From: a virus
IMG/VR virus record: IMGVR_UViG_3300044617_002200
Location: 19,406 to 83,405 of that record
Direction: 5' to 3' (one strand)
DNA: 64,000 bases
This document shows, in pieces, positions 1 through 9,456 of the stretch (its first letter is position 1; every line of letters begins with the position of its first letter). A program made the translations under genes and the position numbers. The notes below the pieces were generated by a model. The model was not told the origin of the DNA. It was given only the letters and a program-made list of their open reading frames with translations, and did no database searches.

Positions 1-3000
1 TCTATTTGACCGATAGAGTTTTTATAAATTTTACTGAAAATTGAGTTAAAAACAGAGCTATCTATTTGACCAGTAGCTTGTCCCATTTGTAAAGCGGCGA
101 TCTCTTTGGGATTGAATTGTTTTAAAGCATCAACAAAAGATCTATACTCTTGTCTAACATCATCTGGTAAAATAGCTCTTCCAGTATTCTGTCTAGAAAT
201 AGCATCATCCCGCAAGGCTTTTTCAAATTCTTTTATTTTATTTGAAATATCTTGAGTCAATCCCGCCATGGCTTTTTGGTAAGAATCAGATTGTGGATCT
301 ACCTCATATAGGCCTCCCGATAATGTTTGCAATGTCTTTATAAGAGATAAATAATTTCTTCCCAAATCAGGAATATCTGCAACTCTAGCATTTACAGATT
401 CTTTATTGTTATATCTAAAAGCACTTTTAGATTCTATGCCTTTGATTTCATTTACAAATGAATCTAAAGATTTTAAAGGGGTTATTTCATTACCAAATTC
501 GTCTTTTTGAGGAGATAAAAAACTTTCAGCACCTCCAAAAATACCAGTCGCCGATTGAAGTGTTTTTAAAACTAAATTTTGAGTAGCTCTATCAGCTAAA
601 CTTTTGTTAGCAAGTTTTTCTTGTTGGTTAATGCTGATTAATTCATTATTTGTTTTTTCAGCCAATATTTCAATATTTGTTAAAATTGAGTTTACATTTT
701 CTACACCAGCAGAAATCAAATAAGTTTTTAAACCTCTAAGTAAATTTTGAGTATCTATTTGTTCTCCTAAAGCTTTTCCAAGCAAAGTGTTAGAATTTTT
801 AAAACTTGATTCTAATTTCAAGTTCTGACTTTCTAACTGAAGACGGTTAGTACTAATTTGTTTGGGAGATAAATTTTCACCCGAAGCCTGGTCTATTATT
901 TTTTTTCTAACATCTTCAAAAGCAGACCCTAATAAAGTTGAGACTTGATTTTGAAAATCAAGATTTCTATTTTGAATAGAATTAATTCTATCATTGCTAT
1001 TTTTTAATATATCTTCCGCAATCTGGTATTGAGTTGCAATTCTAGAACCCTCGCCAGTTATTTGAGAAGCAGCCTCTCTTTTATTAGAAAAATTCTGTTC
1101 AATTATTCTATTTTGACTAAATTGTTGTAAAGCTAATTTAGATTGTTCTATACTAGAAATATAAGCTTGTGTTATTTCAATATTTTTTCGAATAGAATCT
1201 TTTGTTTTTTCTAATAATTGATTTTCAAAAGCCCTGCTCTTAGATAAATTTCGAATAGAATCATCATAATTTTTTTGAGCTGTAATAGAATCTTCAAAAG
1301 ATTTTTTAGAATTATCTAATCCAGCAGCAAAAGTTTTTACGATTACAGATAAAGAGTCGAAAGGTATTGTTGCTAATTCGTTTTTTAAACTTCTAACTTC
1401 TTCTGTGTCTGGCAATCCAGAAGCAAAAGCTTCCGCGAAATCTTGCGATGAATTAATATTCGAACTAAATCCTTGCCCACCACCAACAGCGTTAATCTTA
1501 CCAAGACCAGACCTCTCATCTAATCCTTGAAAAAATATTGATTGCAATGTTTTATTTAATTTTTCTAATTCTTTAGAATCATTTTCTAATAATCCTGATC
1601 CGAATAAACCGCCACTCACATTTCTAATATTAGCGTTTGATCTCTCCTGCCCAAGTATTTTTCCTACATCCTGTAAATTAGAAGTAAATTCAGTTACAAC
1701 TTGTTTATTTTGAAGTATTTTAGCTATTTTTTCTCTAGCTTCAGATAAACTTTTGGAACTTAGAATTGATTTTTTTTCTTCTTCTGAAACACCATTCAAA
1801 GATTCATTTAAAGCTTTTCTAGCTTTATTTACAGTATCTAAATCAGCGCCATCTTCAAGAAGTTTTTGGTAATTTTCAGATGCAGTTAAAAATTTAGAAG
1901 AACTGTCGGAAAAATTCTGAAGACTTTCTCTTGATTTTTCTGCTGCTGAAGAGAGTTCTGGAAAATTAGAATTTAATTCATCTAATAATGGGCCTAGCGA
2001 TAATAAACCACCAGCCACACCGCCTACAGCGGCTCCGATAGGTCCTCCTACTAAAAATCCCGCTCCTGCAAAAGATGCGGTTTGCCCGAGAGCACTTACA
2101 GCTGCACCAGTTCTTCTATCTTCTGGATTATTTCTACCTATAGAATTAGCAATTGTTTCAGCTATAATAGGAGCTGAAGTTAAACCTAATGCGCCACCAG
2201 AAGACAAGCCAGCTTTAATTCCAGCTCCAGAAAAAATTCTTTTAAAAGTCCCTGCCACACCGGAAGACCCGGCTATTTTTTCTAACTTCCCTAAAGAAGT
2301 TTCTGATTTAGATATTTGAGCTTCAAGTTTTCTGAATTGTTTACTATTCTTATCTAGAGAGGATAACTCTTCTTTTCTTATCGAAATAGAAGACCTTATT
2401 TTGTCGATTTCAGAATTAAACTCAGAATTAAAACTTCTAAATCCAATCGAAAGTAAAGCTAACTGAGTTAAAACAGCACCTATAGATCCAAAATCAGCCT
2501 GCTCTGCAAAGTTAGGAATATATCCAGTAGACTTGCTTTTTACAGCTTTATTTTCTTTTGATTTAGTCCCCTCGTCTCTACTATTAAAAACGCCCAAACC
2601 AAAAGGGTTAGATTTTGATACTAAATCTTTATTATTAGCTACATAAATTTTATTATTTGGTAATCCTGACTCATTAGTCTCTCTAATTATAGCATCTTTT
2701 AAGGCATTTGAAAAATTTGGAATAAAACCTTTAGAGCGCGACTTCATTTTTGGAACTCTAAAAATATTCTCTTTCAATCCTTTGCGTATAACATCAGGAG
2801 CTAAAGACTCGGAAATTTTTGCTTCATAGTCCCCAGGTGTATTATTAAATAATGACCTTAATTCTTGGTTTGGGTTAATAAAATCTATAACAGCACTAGC
2901 CCCGCCCTCTCTAGATGATTGAGCCATAACGGAATTAGTTCCTTTTGTGACAGCTGTTTCAAATACAGTTCCAGCTATACTAGGAAGCGAACCAAGATTT

Positions 3001-5276
3001 GATAATTCCGAAACATCTTTAATTCTTGCTAGCGAAGATTTATTTCCAAAAAAACTTACATAGCGATTTGTATAATCAACAATATAATCGCCAATTCCTC
3101 TAGCAAGATCCTGATCTTCTGGCTCGATAGCTTCTTTTGGATTAAATCCACTTGAATTAAAACGCGCTTTATATATTTGCCCTCTTGCCCCAAATTGCCC
3201 GTCTTTATCTTTCCAAGAAGCCTCTATTTTCTTATAAGAATTCGTTTGTTTACCATAGATTAGACTTAATCTATCTGTAGAGCCCAAGTCGATTGGAGGC
3301 GAGGCAACTTTATTATCCTGAGTTTTACCAATTTGATATTTTAACTGACTTAATCTTTGTTTTTCTTGATCAGTGAGGGTTTTCTTTCTTTCTAAATTAT
3401 AAAGTTCAGTTTTTGGATTTACAGCAAAATTAGGTATATAACCCAAAGCCATTGAGAGTCCCTTTTGCATTTCGCGAGTAAGAATTGCCGTTTCTTTGCT
3501 TCCTCCAAAATTTTCTACAAGCCTCTCTCCTGTATTTATTACAGTTGGTTCTCCATTTATATTGAATGGGCCAATTGGTTTATCACTAGGCTTTGCGCCC
3601 CCAACTCTTTTCTGTATATCTTTTTGTTCTTTTTTAAAAGCAGGTATATAACCATCCGCCCTAGTTTTAGGAGTCGGTGCGTTAGGAATTCCCTCTGAAA
3701 CTCTTACGCCTCTATTAAATAATTGAGAAGCAATTTTAGCCGTTAATATATCCTGTTTTTGTAATTCAGTTGTTTGTGCTCTTAAACTAGCCAATAGTTG
3801 TTCAGTTGCCTTAGCTACACCCTGAGTACCTTGCTGCATTAACTGAAGCAACTGTGGATTTTGACTAAGAATACTCGTTATACTTTTTTGTAAATCAGCT
3901 TGTTGTTTCGCAGCATTATTTAGACCCAGAAGTTCCTTAGAACTGCCTATTGCAAATTTAGAAAAATCCTTAAATAATTTAGCAAGAACACCTCCTATTA
4001 AAGCAATTCCTGGACCAGCTAATATTTTACCTATACCGTCTAAAATACCAGTACCTAGTTTAGCGCCGAATCCTTCACTATCTACATTGTTTAAATTTTC
4101 TAATATCAAATTACCCCCGCCTACCACTCTTTCAAACGATGGTCCAATTACTCTTTCCCCTGCTGCAGCAGCTAATTGCACAGCATTCTCTCTTAAAGCA
4201 TTCAATTGAGCTGCGTAGGTTTTATTTAATTCTTCATTTCTTCTTATAGCTTGATCAGTTGTCGATTCAGCAACTTTTAAAGCATTATTATATATAGAAA
4301 ATTCTTTACCTAAATCTGCAAGAGCAGACTTCAAAATATTTATTTGGAACACTCCGCCAACTTTTTCAGCAACTTCCGCCTGCTGAAGCGTACCTAACTT
4401 ATCATAAACCGACCCTAAGTCTTGGAGTAATGCTATTGTTGATTTCAATTGACCTGTTCCATCTGTAGTCGAAATCCCCAATCCTTCTAAAAGGTCTACT
4501 ACTTTTGTTCTTTGTAATCTTGTAAAAATAGTTTTAAAGGAGTTACCAATAACAGCTCCACCTCTAGCCGTAGTTTGTTGAGCGGCTGTAACAATTGCGA
4601 TTAATTCATTTAAACTAACTCCTGATTGAGCAGCGCTGCTACCTACACGGCTAATAGCGTCAGCTAAATCAGCTGAACTCACCGCGAAAGCTGCGTCAAC
4701 ATTTGCGAATTTATTGACTATTTCAGTTGCAGTTACGGCTTCTGAGGCGAAAGAATTTACTGCTGCTGTTAAAGCCTCGACGCTTTTAGCAGCATCTAGA
4801 CCGCTCAATCTAGACAATATTAAAGCTTCATTTGTTCTTTTTAAAGTTTCTGATATCCCTAAACCCTGTCTTGAAAATTCCGTAGCAGCTTTTGCTACAG
4901 CTTCAAAAGATTGACCCGTATTTTTAGCAATATTAAATAAATCTGCTCCAAATTTATTTAATTCAGTAGATGATGCATTTAAAATTACATTTATATCTTG
5001 TAAAGATTTTTGAACTTCAATAGTAGATGAGACTAAAGATTGAAAAGCTTTCTCAATACCAAAAATAATACCCGCACTTGCGCCGAAGGCTATAACTCTT
5101 GCGTTAGAAGCATCTAATGATTTGTTAAATTCATTAATTTTTCCAGTTATACGACCCAAAGGCTGCTCGCCTTTAGTTTTTAAGTCAATTTCAAAAACCT
5201 TATTAACGCTTTTTCGTATATCACGATCTAAGCGTTTTGTATTCCCACCAATATCTAAATCAATTGAAGCTGGCAT
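1..5276 (-). CDS. Tail tape measure protein (partial, C-terminus outside window)
   Basis: Open reading frame of at least 1758 codons that starts at ATG 5276 (an AGG-containing ribosome site lies just upstream) and runs off the left edge. The N-terminal 250 residues read like the TP901-type tape measure core: an alpha-helical, Ala-rich region with the pattern AAKAATEFSRQGL and NRxxxxxKTIFTRLQ-like stretches. A Gly/Ala-rich hydrophobic segment (about 2000-2100 on the DNA) may be the membrane-active part, and the rest is helical and Gln/Asn/Ser-rich. Tape measures set tail length and are injected with DNA. At about 1.5 A per residue the visible part alone predicts a tail over 250 nm (inference). 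Four G-(Y/F)-I-P-(N/A)-F motifs lie in the middle. The preceding genes (tube, probable chaperones) agree with the assignment. Confidence 0.9.
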   Translation of the reverse strand, partial: MPASIDLDIGGNTKRLDRDIRKSVNKVFEIDLKTKGEQPLGRITGKINEFNKSLDASNARVIAFGASAGIIFGIEKAFQSLVSSTIEVQKSLQDINVILNASSTELNKFGADLFNIAKNTGQSFEAVAKAATEFSRQGLGISETLKRTNEALILSRLSGLDAAKSVEALTAAVNSFASEAVTATEIVNKFANVDAAFAVSSADLADAISRVGSSAAQSGVSLNELIAIVTAAQQTTARGGAVIGNSFKTIFTRLQRTKVVDLLEGLGISTTDGTGQLKSTIALLQDLGSVYDKLGTLQQAEVAEKVGGVFQINILKSALADLGKEFSIYNNALKVAESTTDQAIRRNEELNKTYAAQLNALRENAVQLAAAAGERVIGPSFERVVGGGNLILENLNNVDSEGFGAKLGTGILDGIGKILAGPGIALIGGVLAKLFKDFSKFAIGSSKELLGLNNAAKQQADLQKSITSILSQNPQLLQLMQQGTQGVAKATEQLLASLRAQTTELQKQDILTAKIASQLFNRGVRVSEGIPNAPTPKTRADGYIPAFKKEQKDIQKRVGGAKPSDKPIGPFNINGEPTVINTGERLVENFGGSKETAILTREMQKGLSMALGYIPNFAVNPKTELYNLERKKTLTDQEKQRLSQLKYQIGKTQDNKVASPPIDLGSTDRLSLIYGKQTNSYKKIEASWKDKDGQFGARGQIYKARFNSSGFNPKEAIEPEDQDLARGIGDYIVDYTNRYVSFFGNKSSLARIKDVSELSNLGSLPSIAGTVFETAVTKGTNSVMAQSSREGGASAVIDFINPNQELRSLFNNTPGDYEAKISESLAPDVIRKGLKENIFRVPKMKSRSKGFIPNFSNALKDAIIRETNESGLPNNKIYVANNKDLVSKSNPFGLGVFNSRDEGTKSKENKAVKSKSTGYIPNFAEQADFGSIGAVLTQLALLSIGFRSFNSEFNSEIDKIRSSISIRKEELSSLDKNSKQFRKLEAQISKSETSLGKLEKIAGSSGVAGTFKRIFSGAGIKAGLSSGGALGLTSAPIIAETIANSIGRNNPEDRRTGAAVSALGQTASFAGAGFLVGGPIGAAVGGVAGGLLSLGPLLDELNSNFPELSSAAEKSRESLQNFSDSSSKFLTASENYQKLLEDGADLDTVNKARKALNESLNGVSEEEKKSILSSKSLSEAREKIAKILQNKQVVTEFTSNLQDVGKILGQERSNANIRNVSGGLFGSGLLENDSKELEKLNKTLQSIFFQGLDERSGLGKINAVGGGQGFSSNINSSQDFAEAFASGLPDTEEVRSLKNELATIPFDSLSVIVKTFAAGLDNSKKSFEDSITAQKNYDDSIRNLSKSRAFENQLLEKTKDSIRKNIEITQAYISSIEQSKLALQQFSQNRIIEQNFSNKREAASQITGEGSRIATQYQIAEDILKNSNDRINSIQNRNLDFQNQVSTLLGSAFEDVRKKIIDQASGENLSPKQISTNRLQLESQNLKLESSFKNSNTLLGKALGEQIDTQNLLRGLKTYLISAGVENVNSILTNIEILAEKTNNELISINQQEKLANKSLADRATQNLVLKTLQSATGIFGGAESFLSPQKDEFGNEITPLKSLDSFVNEIKGIESKSAFRYNNKESVNARVADIPDLGRNYLSLIKTLQTLSGGLYEVDPQSDSYQKAMAGLTQDISNKIKEFEKALRDDAISRQNTGRAILPDDVRQEYRSFVDALKQFNPKEIAALQMGQATGQIDSSVFNSIFSKIYKNSIGQI

Positions 5277-5294
5277 ACCTTTTTCCTATATAAT

Positions 5295-5305
5295 TATTTA
5301 CACTT
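5295..5305 (-). promoter_or_regulatory. Candidate late promoter motif AAGTGTAAATA
   Basis: Reads AAGTGTAAATA on the minus strand, 18 nt before the tape measure ATG and overlapping the stop region of the upstream gene. It is the best example of a motif repeated upstream of many minus-strand genes in this window. Confidence 0.5.
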
Positions 5306-6336
5306 CAATTATTTTCTCGAACATTCAAATAATCAGACTTTTCTATAATCCCGCCGCTTTCCTTAGCCATTTCTAATAAACTTTTACCTTTTATTTTTTC
5401 AACTTTCACACCCATTTCTTTTAAGTCTTGTTGTGAAGCTCCAACGTAACTACCAACAGCATTTTTAGTATTAGTTTTATTAGATTTTTTTATAAATTTA
5501 TTTCCTTTACTAGGGGAGGAATTATAATTATCAAACCATTCTACTAATTTATCAGAATCATTTAAAATATCGTCGCTTATTTGTTTTCCAGTTTCTGACT
5601 GCATTTTGATAAAATTCTTAAACATTTTCCCATACATTAACAAATCTATCTGATATTTTGTACATTTAGAAGCTGCAATACCCCAAAAATTTAAAGCATC
5701 TTCGCTTAAAAACATTAAATTTTGAAAAAACCCACTAGCCCCGACTTTCTTTAAAGATTGGCTATTGAATATATCAGTATAATTAAAATAAGCATTACGT
5801 ATTTCTTCAGCGTCATTATCTGTTAAATCATAATAATCATTTTTATCTTTAAAATATTTATTCGTAAATTTAGAATCTTCAAATGTATATTCTATCAATA
5901 ATTCTTCTGTTAATTTGTTATTTGCATATTCTTCTAAACAAAAACCTATAAGCTCTCTTCTTTGTTTATTATAAGATATTAAAATAGAGTTATTTTTTTC
6001 TATCTGCTCATCTATAGATTTTTTTTGAGAAGGATAAAGAAGTTTATCTTTTGTAATTTTTAAGTTATTAATTGTTTTAATCAATAAATCTATTTTAGAT
6101 TCATACTCTAAACTCCACCAGCTATTTGAAATAGCCTCTTCTATTTTTTCTTTTTCAGAAACTAAGCCCTTTTTAGACCCTTCTTTTAAAAAGAATTCGT
6201 AGTTTGAATAATTCTTAAAATGTTCTGCTACGGTAGGGTGTTTGAAAAAAATTTTATTTTTGTTTTTTAATAAAACACCAGTAAAGCCATCGCATATATT
6301 GCTATACAGTATGCCTAATTCATAGCTTTTATCCAC
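5305..6336 (-). CDS. Probable tail assembly protein (unknown family)
   Basis: A 343-residue, Lys/Asn-rich, mostly helical soluble protein with no signal peptide or membrane segment. I do not recognise the family. Its place between the tail-tube gene and the tape measure is where tail assembly chaperones normally lie, so that role is an inference. The only workable start is GTG at 6336, because the overlapping ATG one base earlier is in another frame and closes quickly. The gene is in the same frame as the upstream gene, separated from it by adjacent TGA and TAA stops, with no clear ribosome site. Translation by re-initiation is therefore likely. Confidence 0.6.
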   Translation of the reverse strand: MDKSYELGILYSNICDGFTGVLLKNKNKIFFKHPTVAEHFKNYSNYEFFLKEGSKKGLVSEKEKIEEAISNSWWSLEYESKIDLLIKTINNLKITKDKLLYPSQKKSIDEQIEKNNSILISYNKQRRELIGFCLEEYANNKLTEELLIEYTFEDSKFTNKYFKDKNDYYDLTDNDAEEIRNAYFNYTDIFNSQSLKKVGASGFFQNLMFLSEDALNFWGIAASKCTKYQIDLLMYGKMFKNFIKMQSETGKQISDDILNDSDKLVEWFDNYNSSPSKGNKFIKKSNKTNTKNAVGSYVGASQQDLKEMGVKVEKIKGKSLLEMAKESGGIIEKSDYLNVRENN

Positions 6337-6342
6337 ATTTTA

Positions 6343-7152
6343 TCAACTAACTTGTATTTTTTCTATTACATTATCTGCTTCGTTAGGAGGAGTCGGTTGA
6401 CTTGAAGAAGCACTTTCTATGTTTTTATTCTCTTCAGTTTTATCTATGATGTTTTCTTCTTCGTTTTCACTAATATAATTTTTGTCAAATAAAGAGAAAT
6501 CCTCTTTAGTCTCGGCCCTACCCAAAAACCACAAAGTTATTAAATAAGTGAGTCTTCTTATTATTCCTAATAAAAACTCGTTTTTTTCAGAGTCATCTTC
6601 TAACGAATCATATTTTAATAATTTTTCATTAAATTCATTACCTTCGAATAAAGCAACAAAATTTCCGTTTTCATCTTGACGATAAGAAAGGAACATAACC
6701 CACCATAATATGGTTCTATTCCGAGCTTTTGCTTCAGCAGTATTTTCAAAAATTGCTATTTGAGAAGCCTCAAAAGCCTGTATATCTTTTTTTACAGAAT
6801 CAAGTTCTTCTATTAAAGAATCTACCCTGCTTTTTTCGACATCTGTTCTTTCTGATTCGCCCTTTATAAGAATAGATTGTAAATCAAAAGATTTATCTCT
6901 AAACTTTATAAGTAAACTTCCATATAACTCCCTGTCTTGCTCGCTAATGCTACCACCGCCATTTGAAAGAATGGTGTTCCATGCGGCTTTAGGCAAAACT
7001 CCGGCTTTTGCGAATCTAGATGTTTCGGTAGCATAAAACAACTCCCCGTCTTCTCTTAATTTACGATTAGGTTTTAATATAGCGAACTTCTTAGCACCGC
7101 CGCTATTTTTTGTTTCAAACTCATACATCCAAGAATTTTTATGTTTTTCCAT
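6343..7152 (-). CDS. Probable tail assembly chaperone (unknown family)
   Basis: A 269-residue protein beginning MEKHKNSWMYEFETKNSG. The first 70 residues look like a small beta-rich domain (Phe/Lys/Pro patches). A coiled-coil-prone helix with many Glu/Lys residues lies around residues 100-135, and the C-terminal 40 residues are Glu/Asn-rich and probably disordered. Gene order (tube, this gene, next gene, tape measure) suggests the first tail chaperone. I looked for a programmed -1 slip near its end as in the lambda gpG-gpGT pair and found none that would join it to the next gene. The function is an inference from position only. Confidence 0.55.
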   Translation of the reverse strand: MEKHKNSWMYEFETKNSGGAKKFAILKPNRKLREDGELFYATETSRFAKAGVLPKAAWNTILSNGGGSISEQDRELYGSLLIKFRDKSFDLQSILIKGESERTDVEKSRVDSLIEELDSVKKDIQAFEASQIAIFENTAEAKARNRTILWWVMFLSYRQDENGNFVALFEGNEFNEKLLKYDSLEDDSEKNEFLLGIIRRLTYLITLWFLGRAETKEDFSLFDKNYISENEEENIIDKTEENKNIESASSSQPTPPNEADNVIEKIQVS

Positions 7153-7161
7153 ATAAGAATA

Positions 7162-7386
7162 TTATTTGTCTTTTAATATAAAATCAAAAGAATTTACTTG
7201 TTCCTCTATATTTCTAGAGCAATCATTACCATAATCTAAGACCCGCTTTCTTAATTTAGAAAACTCTTCTTCAGAAATTTTTTTATCGTTTCTTAAATCT
7301 TCTAAAATATAGAGAAAACCCAAATAAAGTTTTTTTACGTCTCTATATATGAAAGTCCTTATAAGATTATTTAAATCTATGTTCAT
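7162..7386 (-). CDS. Small hypothetical protein in tail cluster
   Basis: 74 residues (MNIDLNNLIRTF...), helical and charged, beginning right after a transcription boundary: the tube-gene terminator and a late-promoter-like motif lie just upstream. It is probably co-transcribed with the two tail genes that follow. The family is not recognised. Confidence 0.55.
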   Translation of the reverse strand: MNIDLNNLIRTFIYRDVKKLYLGFLYILEDLRNDKKISEEEFSKLRKRVLDYGNDCSRNIEEQVNSFDFILKDK

Positions 7387-7414
7387 TTTCCTTTTAAAAA
7401 CCTTTACCTTTATT

Positions 7415-7425
7415 TATTTACACAT
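7415..7425 (-). promoter_or_regulatory. Candidate late promoter motif
   Basis: Reads ATGTGTAAATA on the minus strand, 28 nt before the ATG at 7386 and directly downstream of the tube-gene terminator, so it could restart transcription for the chaperone and tape measure genes. Confidence 0.45.
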
Positions 7426-7433
7426 CTAAAAAA

Positions 7434-7463
7434 AAACGACCACTTATATTTAAGTGGTCGTTT
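7434..7463 (-). terminator. Rho-independent terminator after the tail tube gene
   Basis: Perfect 12-bp inverted repeat (AAACGACCACTT with its complement) around a 6-nt loop. On the minus strand it is followed by a run of T. It lies about 20 nt beyond the stop of the tail tube gene, as expected for a highly expressed structural gene. Confidence 0.85.
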
Positions 7464-7481
7464 ATATAATTTATTATTATT

Positions 7482-8561
7482 TTATAATACGCTTCCAGAA
7501 ATAAAGACGCCTCTAGCAGTATCTTGAGGACCACCGATTTGGACTTCGTAAGTTGCACTCATTGTTGCGTTACTTCCGATTGCTGAACTAAAATTCTGAG
7601 AAACAAGTTTTGCTTGTTTGAAAAGATAAGCTAAAGAAGCATCGCCTGTTCCATTACAGTTCGGTTTCTTTAGAATTATGTTAAAATCATAATTTGGATT
7701 CGAGCATAATAAATCGGCCAAATTAGCATTATCTAAATCTCCTACTTCGGCATTAACTTCTAAAGTAGCAGTAACAGGAAAATCTATTTCTCTAGAGAAA
7801 GCGAATCTACTACCTAATTTTTGCAGAGGAGTACGACTTAATTCGAAAGATAAAGTAAAATCTTGAACTTTTAAATTTGTTTCATCATAACCAAATGCAC
7901 TATTATTGGGCAGGCTGAAAACAATATCTCCAGGTTGAAGCGCTGTAGCTTGAGATGCATTGTCATCTTCTTTTGCCGATGGTAAAGAAAAGAAAACGTT
8001 ATTTAATGGTTGTCCAGTAGCAGGATCAACAGCAGGACTTGCGCCACTTTCCCCAATAGAAGAATAAACTCTAATATTTAAGCCTTCTATATCAACACTC
8101 GCTGTAGGTATATCTCCAACTGCAGCAGTAACGCTATAAGAAGTTAAGAAACCATTTCCAATAGCGATAACACCAGTATTGGGTAAGTTATAACCATTCG
8201 CATCATTTCCTTCGTCAGCAATTAAAAGATAATAATTTTTTTCATCAGTTGCTTTTTGTAAAAGTTGCGAAATACAAGACTGTACGCCACTTGTATTCAA
8301 GCCCAAATACTTTTCGTTACTTCCATCTGTAACATAATACGATAAACTAGCATTAACAGTTGGCGCTTCAGTTTCGATACGGTCAATAGCAGCAAGATTA
8401 CCGAACTGATTTACGTCTGTAAAATTACGACTAAAGTCTTCATCGAAAGATTGAACTCTAGTCAATTGTTTAATTGATCCGTCAATAGTTTGATCTATTT
8501 CAGGCTTGACTTGACTAGCATAGACAGCCAAAACGTTATATATAACTCTATTTCTGCTCAT
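7482..8561 (-). CDS. Putative major tail tube protein
   Basis: A 359-residue, beta-rich, acidic protein (MSRNRVIYNVLAVYASQ...) with many short Val/Thr/Ser strands, ending in GGPQDTARGVFISGSVL. It is followed by its own strong terminator and lies upstream of the probable chaperones and tape measure, the usual place for the tube protein. Phrases such as TLSFELSRTPLQKLGSRFAF and SATYEVQIGG fit a beta-barrel that polymerises. No contractile-sheath gene was seen beside it, which leans towards a siphovirus, although a sheath could lie outside the window. The role rests on position and composition, not on a recognised signature. Confidence 0.65.
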   Translation of the reverse strand: MSRNRVIYNVLAVYASQVKPEIDQTIDGSIKQLTRVQSFDEDFSRNFTDVNQFGNLAAIDRIETEAPTVNASLSYYVTDGSNEKYLGLNTSGVQSCISQLLQKATDEKNYYLLIADEGNDANGYNLPNTGVIAIGNGFLTSYSVTAAVGDIPTASVDIEGLNIRVYSSIGESGASPAVDPATGQPLNNVFFSLPSAKEDDNASQATALQPGDIVFSLPNNSAFGYDETNLKVQDFTLSFELSRTPLQKLGSRFAFSREIDFPVTATLEVNAEVGDLDNANLADLLCSNPNYDFNIILKKPNCNGTGDASLAYLFKQAKLVSQNFSSAIGSNATMSATYEVQIGGPQDTARGVFISGSVL

Positions 8562-8567
8562 AACAAT

Positions 8568-8578
8568 AATTACATTAT
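8568..8578 (-). promoter_or_regulatory. Candidate late promoter motif (weak)
   Basis: Reads ATAATGTAATT on the minus strand, 6 nt before the tail tube ATG. It is a degenerate match to the AGTGTAAWTA-type motif. Confidence 0.3.
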
Positions 8579-8610
8579 ATTTAGATTGCCGACACTTAAT
8601 TTATAAAAAA

Positions 8611-9456
8611 TTATTTTCTAGGACTTCTCACAGAGGATAATTCAAAATCTACTAATGCAGCAAGACACTTTTTATTAATTTTAGAATTTTCAACTTCACT
8701 TAATTTCGAAACAGTAACGTTTTTAATAAAACTATAATCCTGAACAGAAACAAAAGATGCGTAATTTTTATAATTAAAATTAATACCACTTTTTATATCA
8801 CCATAAATATCAAAAGGCAATTCCTTGGAATCAAATATTGGTATGTTCTTCTTATTAGAATCATTAAGTAATGATAGCAAAGAATCTAAAGAAAAGCTAT
8901 TAGAAGCAAGAATTATACATCTAACCATCGACTCTGTAGAATCTTGTCCTCCGAAAGAAAAAGGATAATTTTGTATATTTGTATTTTTAATGAAAATACA
9001 AGGAAAAGGGCGATCTAAATAATTTAAAGACCCAGTAATTGCATTTATTTTTGGAGTTACAGAATAAGCGTTTTCAAAAATAAGTTTTTCTTCTTTTTCG
9101 TCTGTATAATATATATTATATTCTTTTAAAGCATAAGACGAAGTTATATTTTTCCCAATATTTTTAGAAACATAAATAGCTCGGCCTCTATTATAATCAA
9201 TTTTTAAGCCATTATTTTTTGGTTCGTATACGCCATTATTAAAAACCCCAGAAATAATATTCGCACCTGTTATACTAGTATCATAAACCCATTGGCGAAA
9301 AGGAGACCCATAAATAGAGCTTAATGCAAAATTTGGGTCAGCTGTTTCAAAAAGTTTACCACTATAGTTAGTATAAGCTTCTCCATGATATAAAATTTCA
9401 TGATCTAACCACAAATAGAAACTAGACATTAAATTATTTAAATAAGAATTTTTCAT
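8611..9456 (-). CDS. Putative neck/tail-completion protein
   Basis: 281 residues (MKNSYLNNLMSSFYLWLDHEILYHGEAYTNY...). It is aromatic-rich with alternating strands and no membrane segment. It overlaps the upstream gene by 4 nt (ATGA), so the two are translationally coupled. The head-to-tail order capsid, connectors, this gene, tube suggests a tail terminator or neck component. The family is not recognised; the role is an inference. Confidence 0.5.
   Translation of the reverse strand: MKNSYLNNLMSSFYLWLDHEILYHGEAYTNYSGKLFETADPNFALSSIYGSPFRQWVYDTSITGANIISGVFNNGVYEPKNNGLKIDYNRGRAIYVSKNIGKNITSSYALKEYNIYYTDEKEEKLIFENAYSVTPKINAITGSLNYLDRPFPCIFIKNTNIQNYPFSFGGQDSTESMVRCIILASNSFSLDSLLSLLNDSNKKNIPIFDSKELPFDIYGDIKSGINFNYKNYASFVSVQDYSFIKNVTVSKLSEVENSKINKKCLAALVDFELSSVRSPRK

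Noticed and set aside
4714-5376. Plus-strand open frames inside the tape measure and its neighbour
   Set aside because: They lie opposite the strong coding sequence of the tape measure, in AT-rich DNA, and have no start signals or family pattern.
6343-6360. A programmed -1 frameshift joining the two probable tail chaperone genes
   Set aside because: The A-rich stretch near the end of the first gene is not a good slippery heptamer, and the two genes are already in the same frame, separated by TGA TAA, so a slip would not fuse them.
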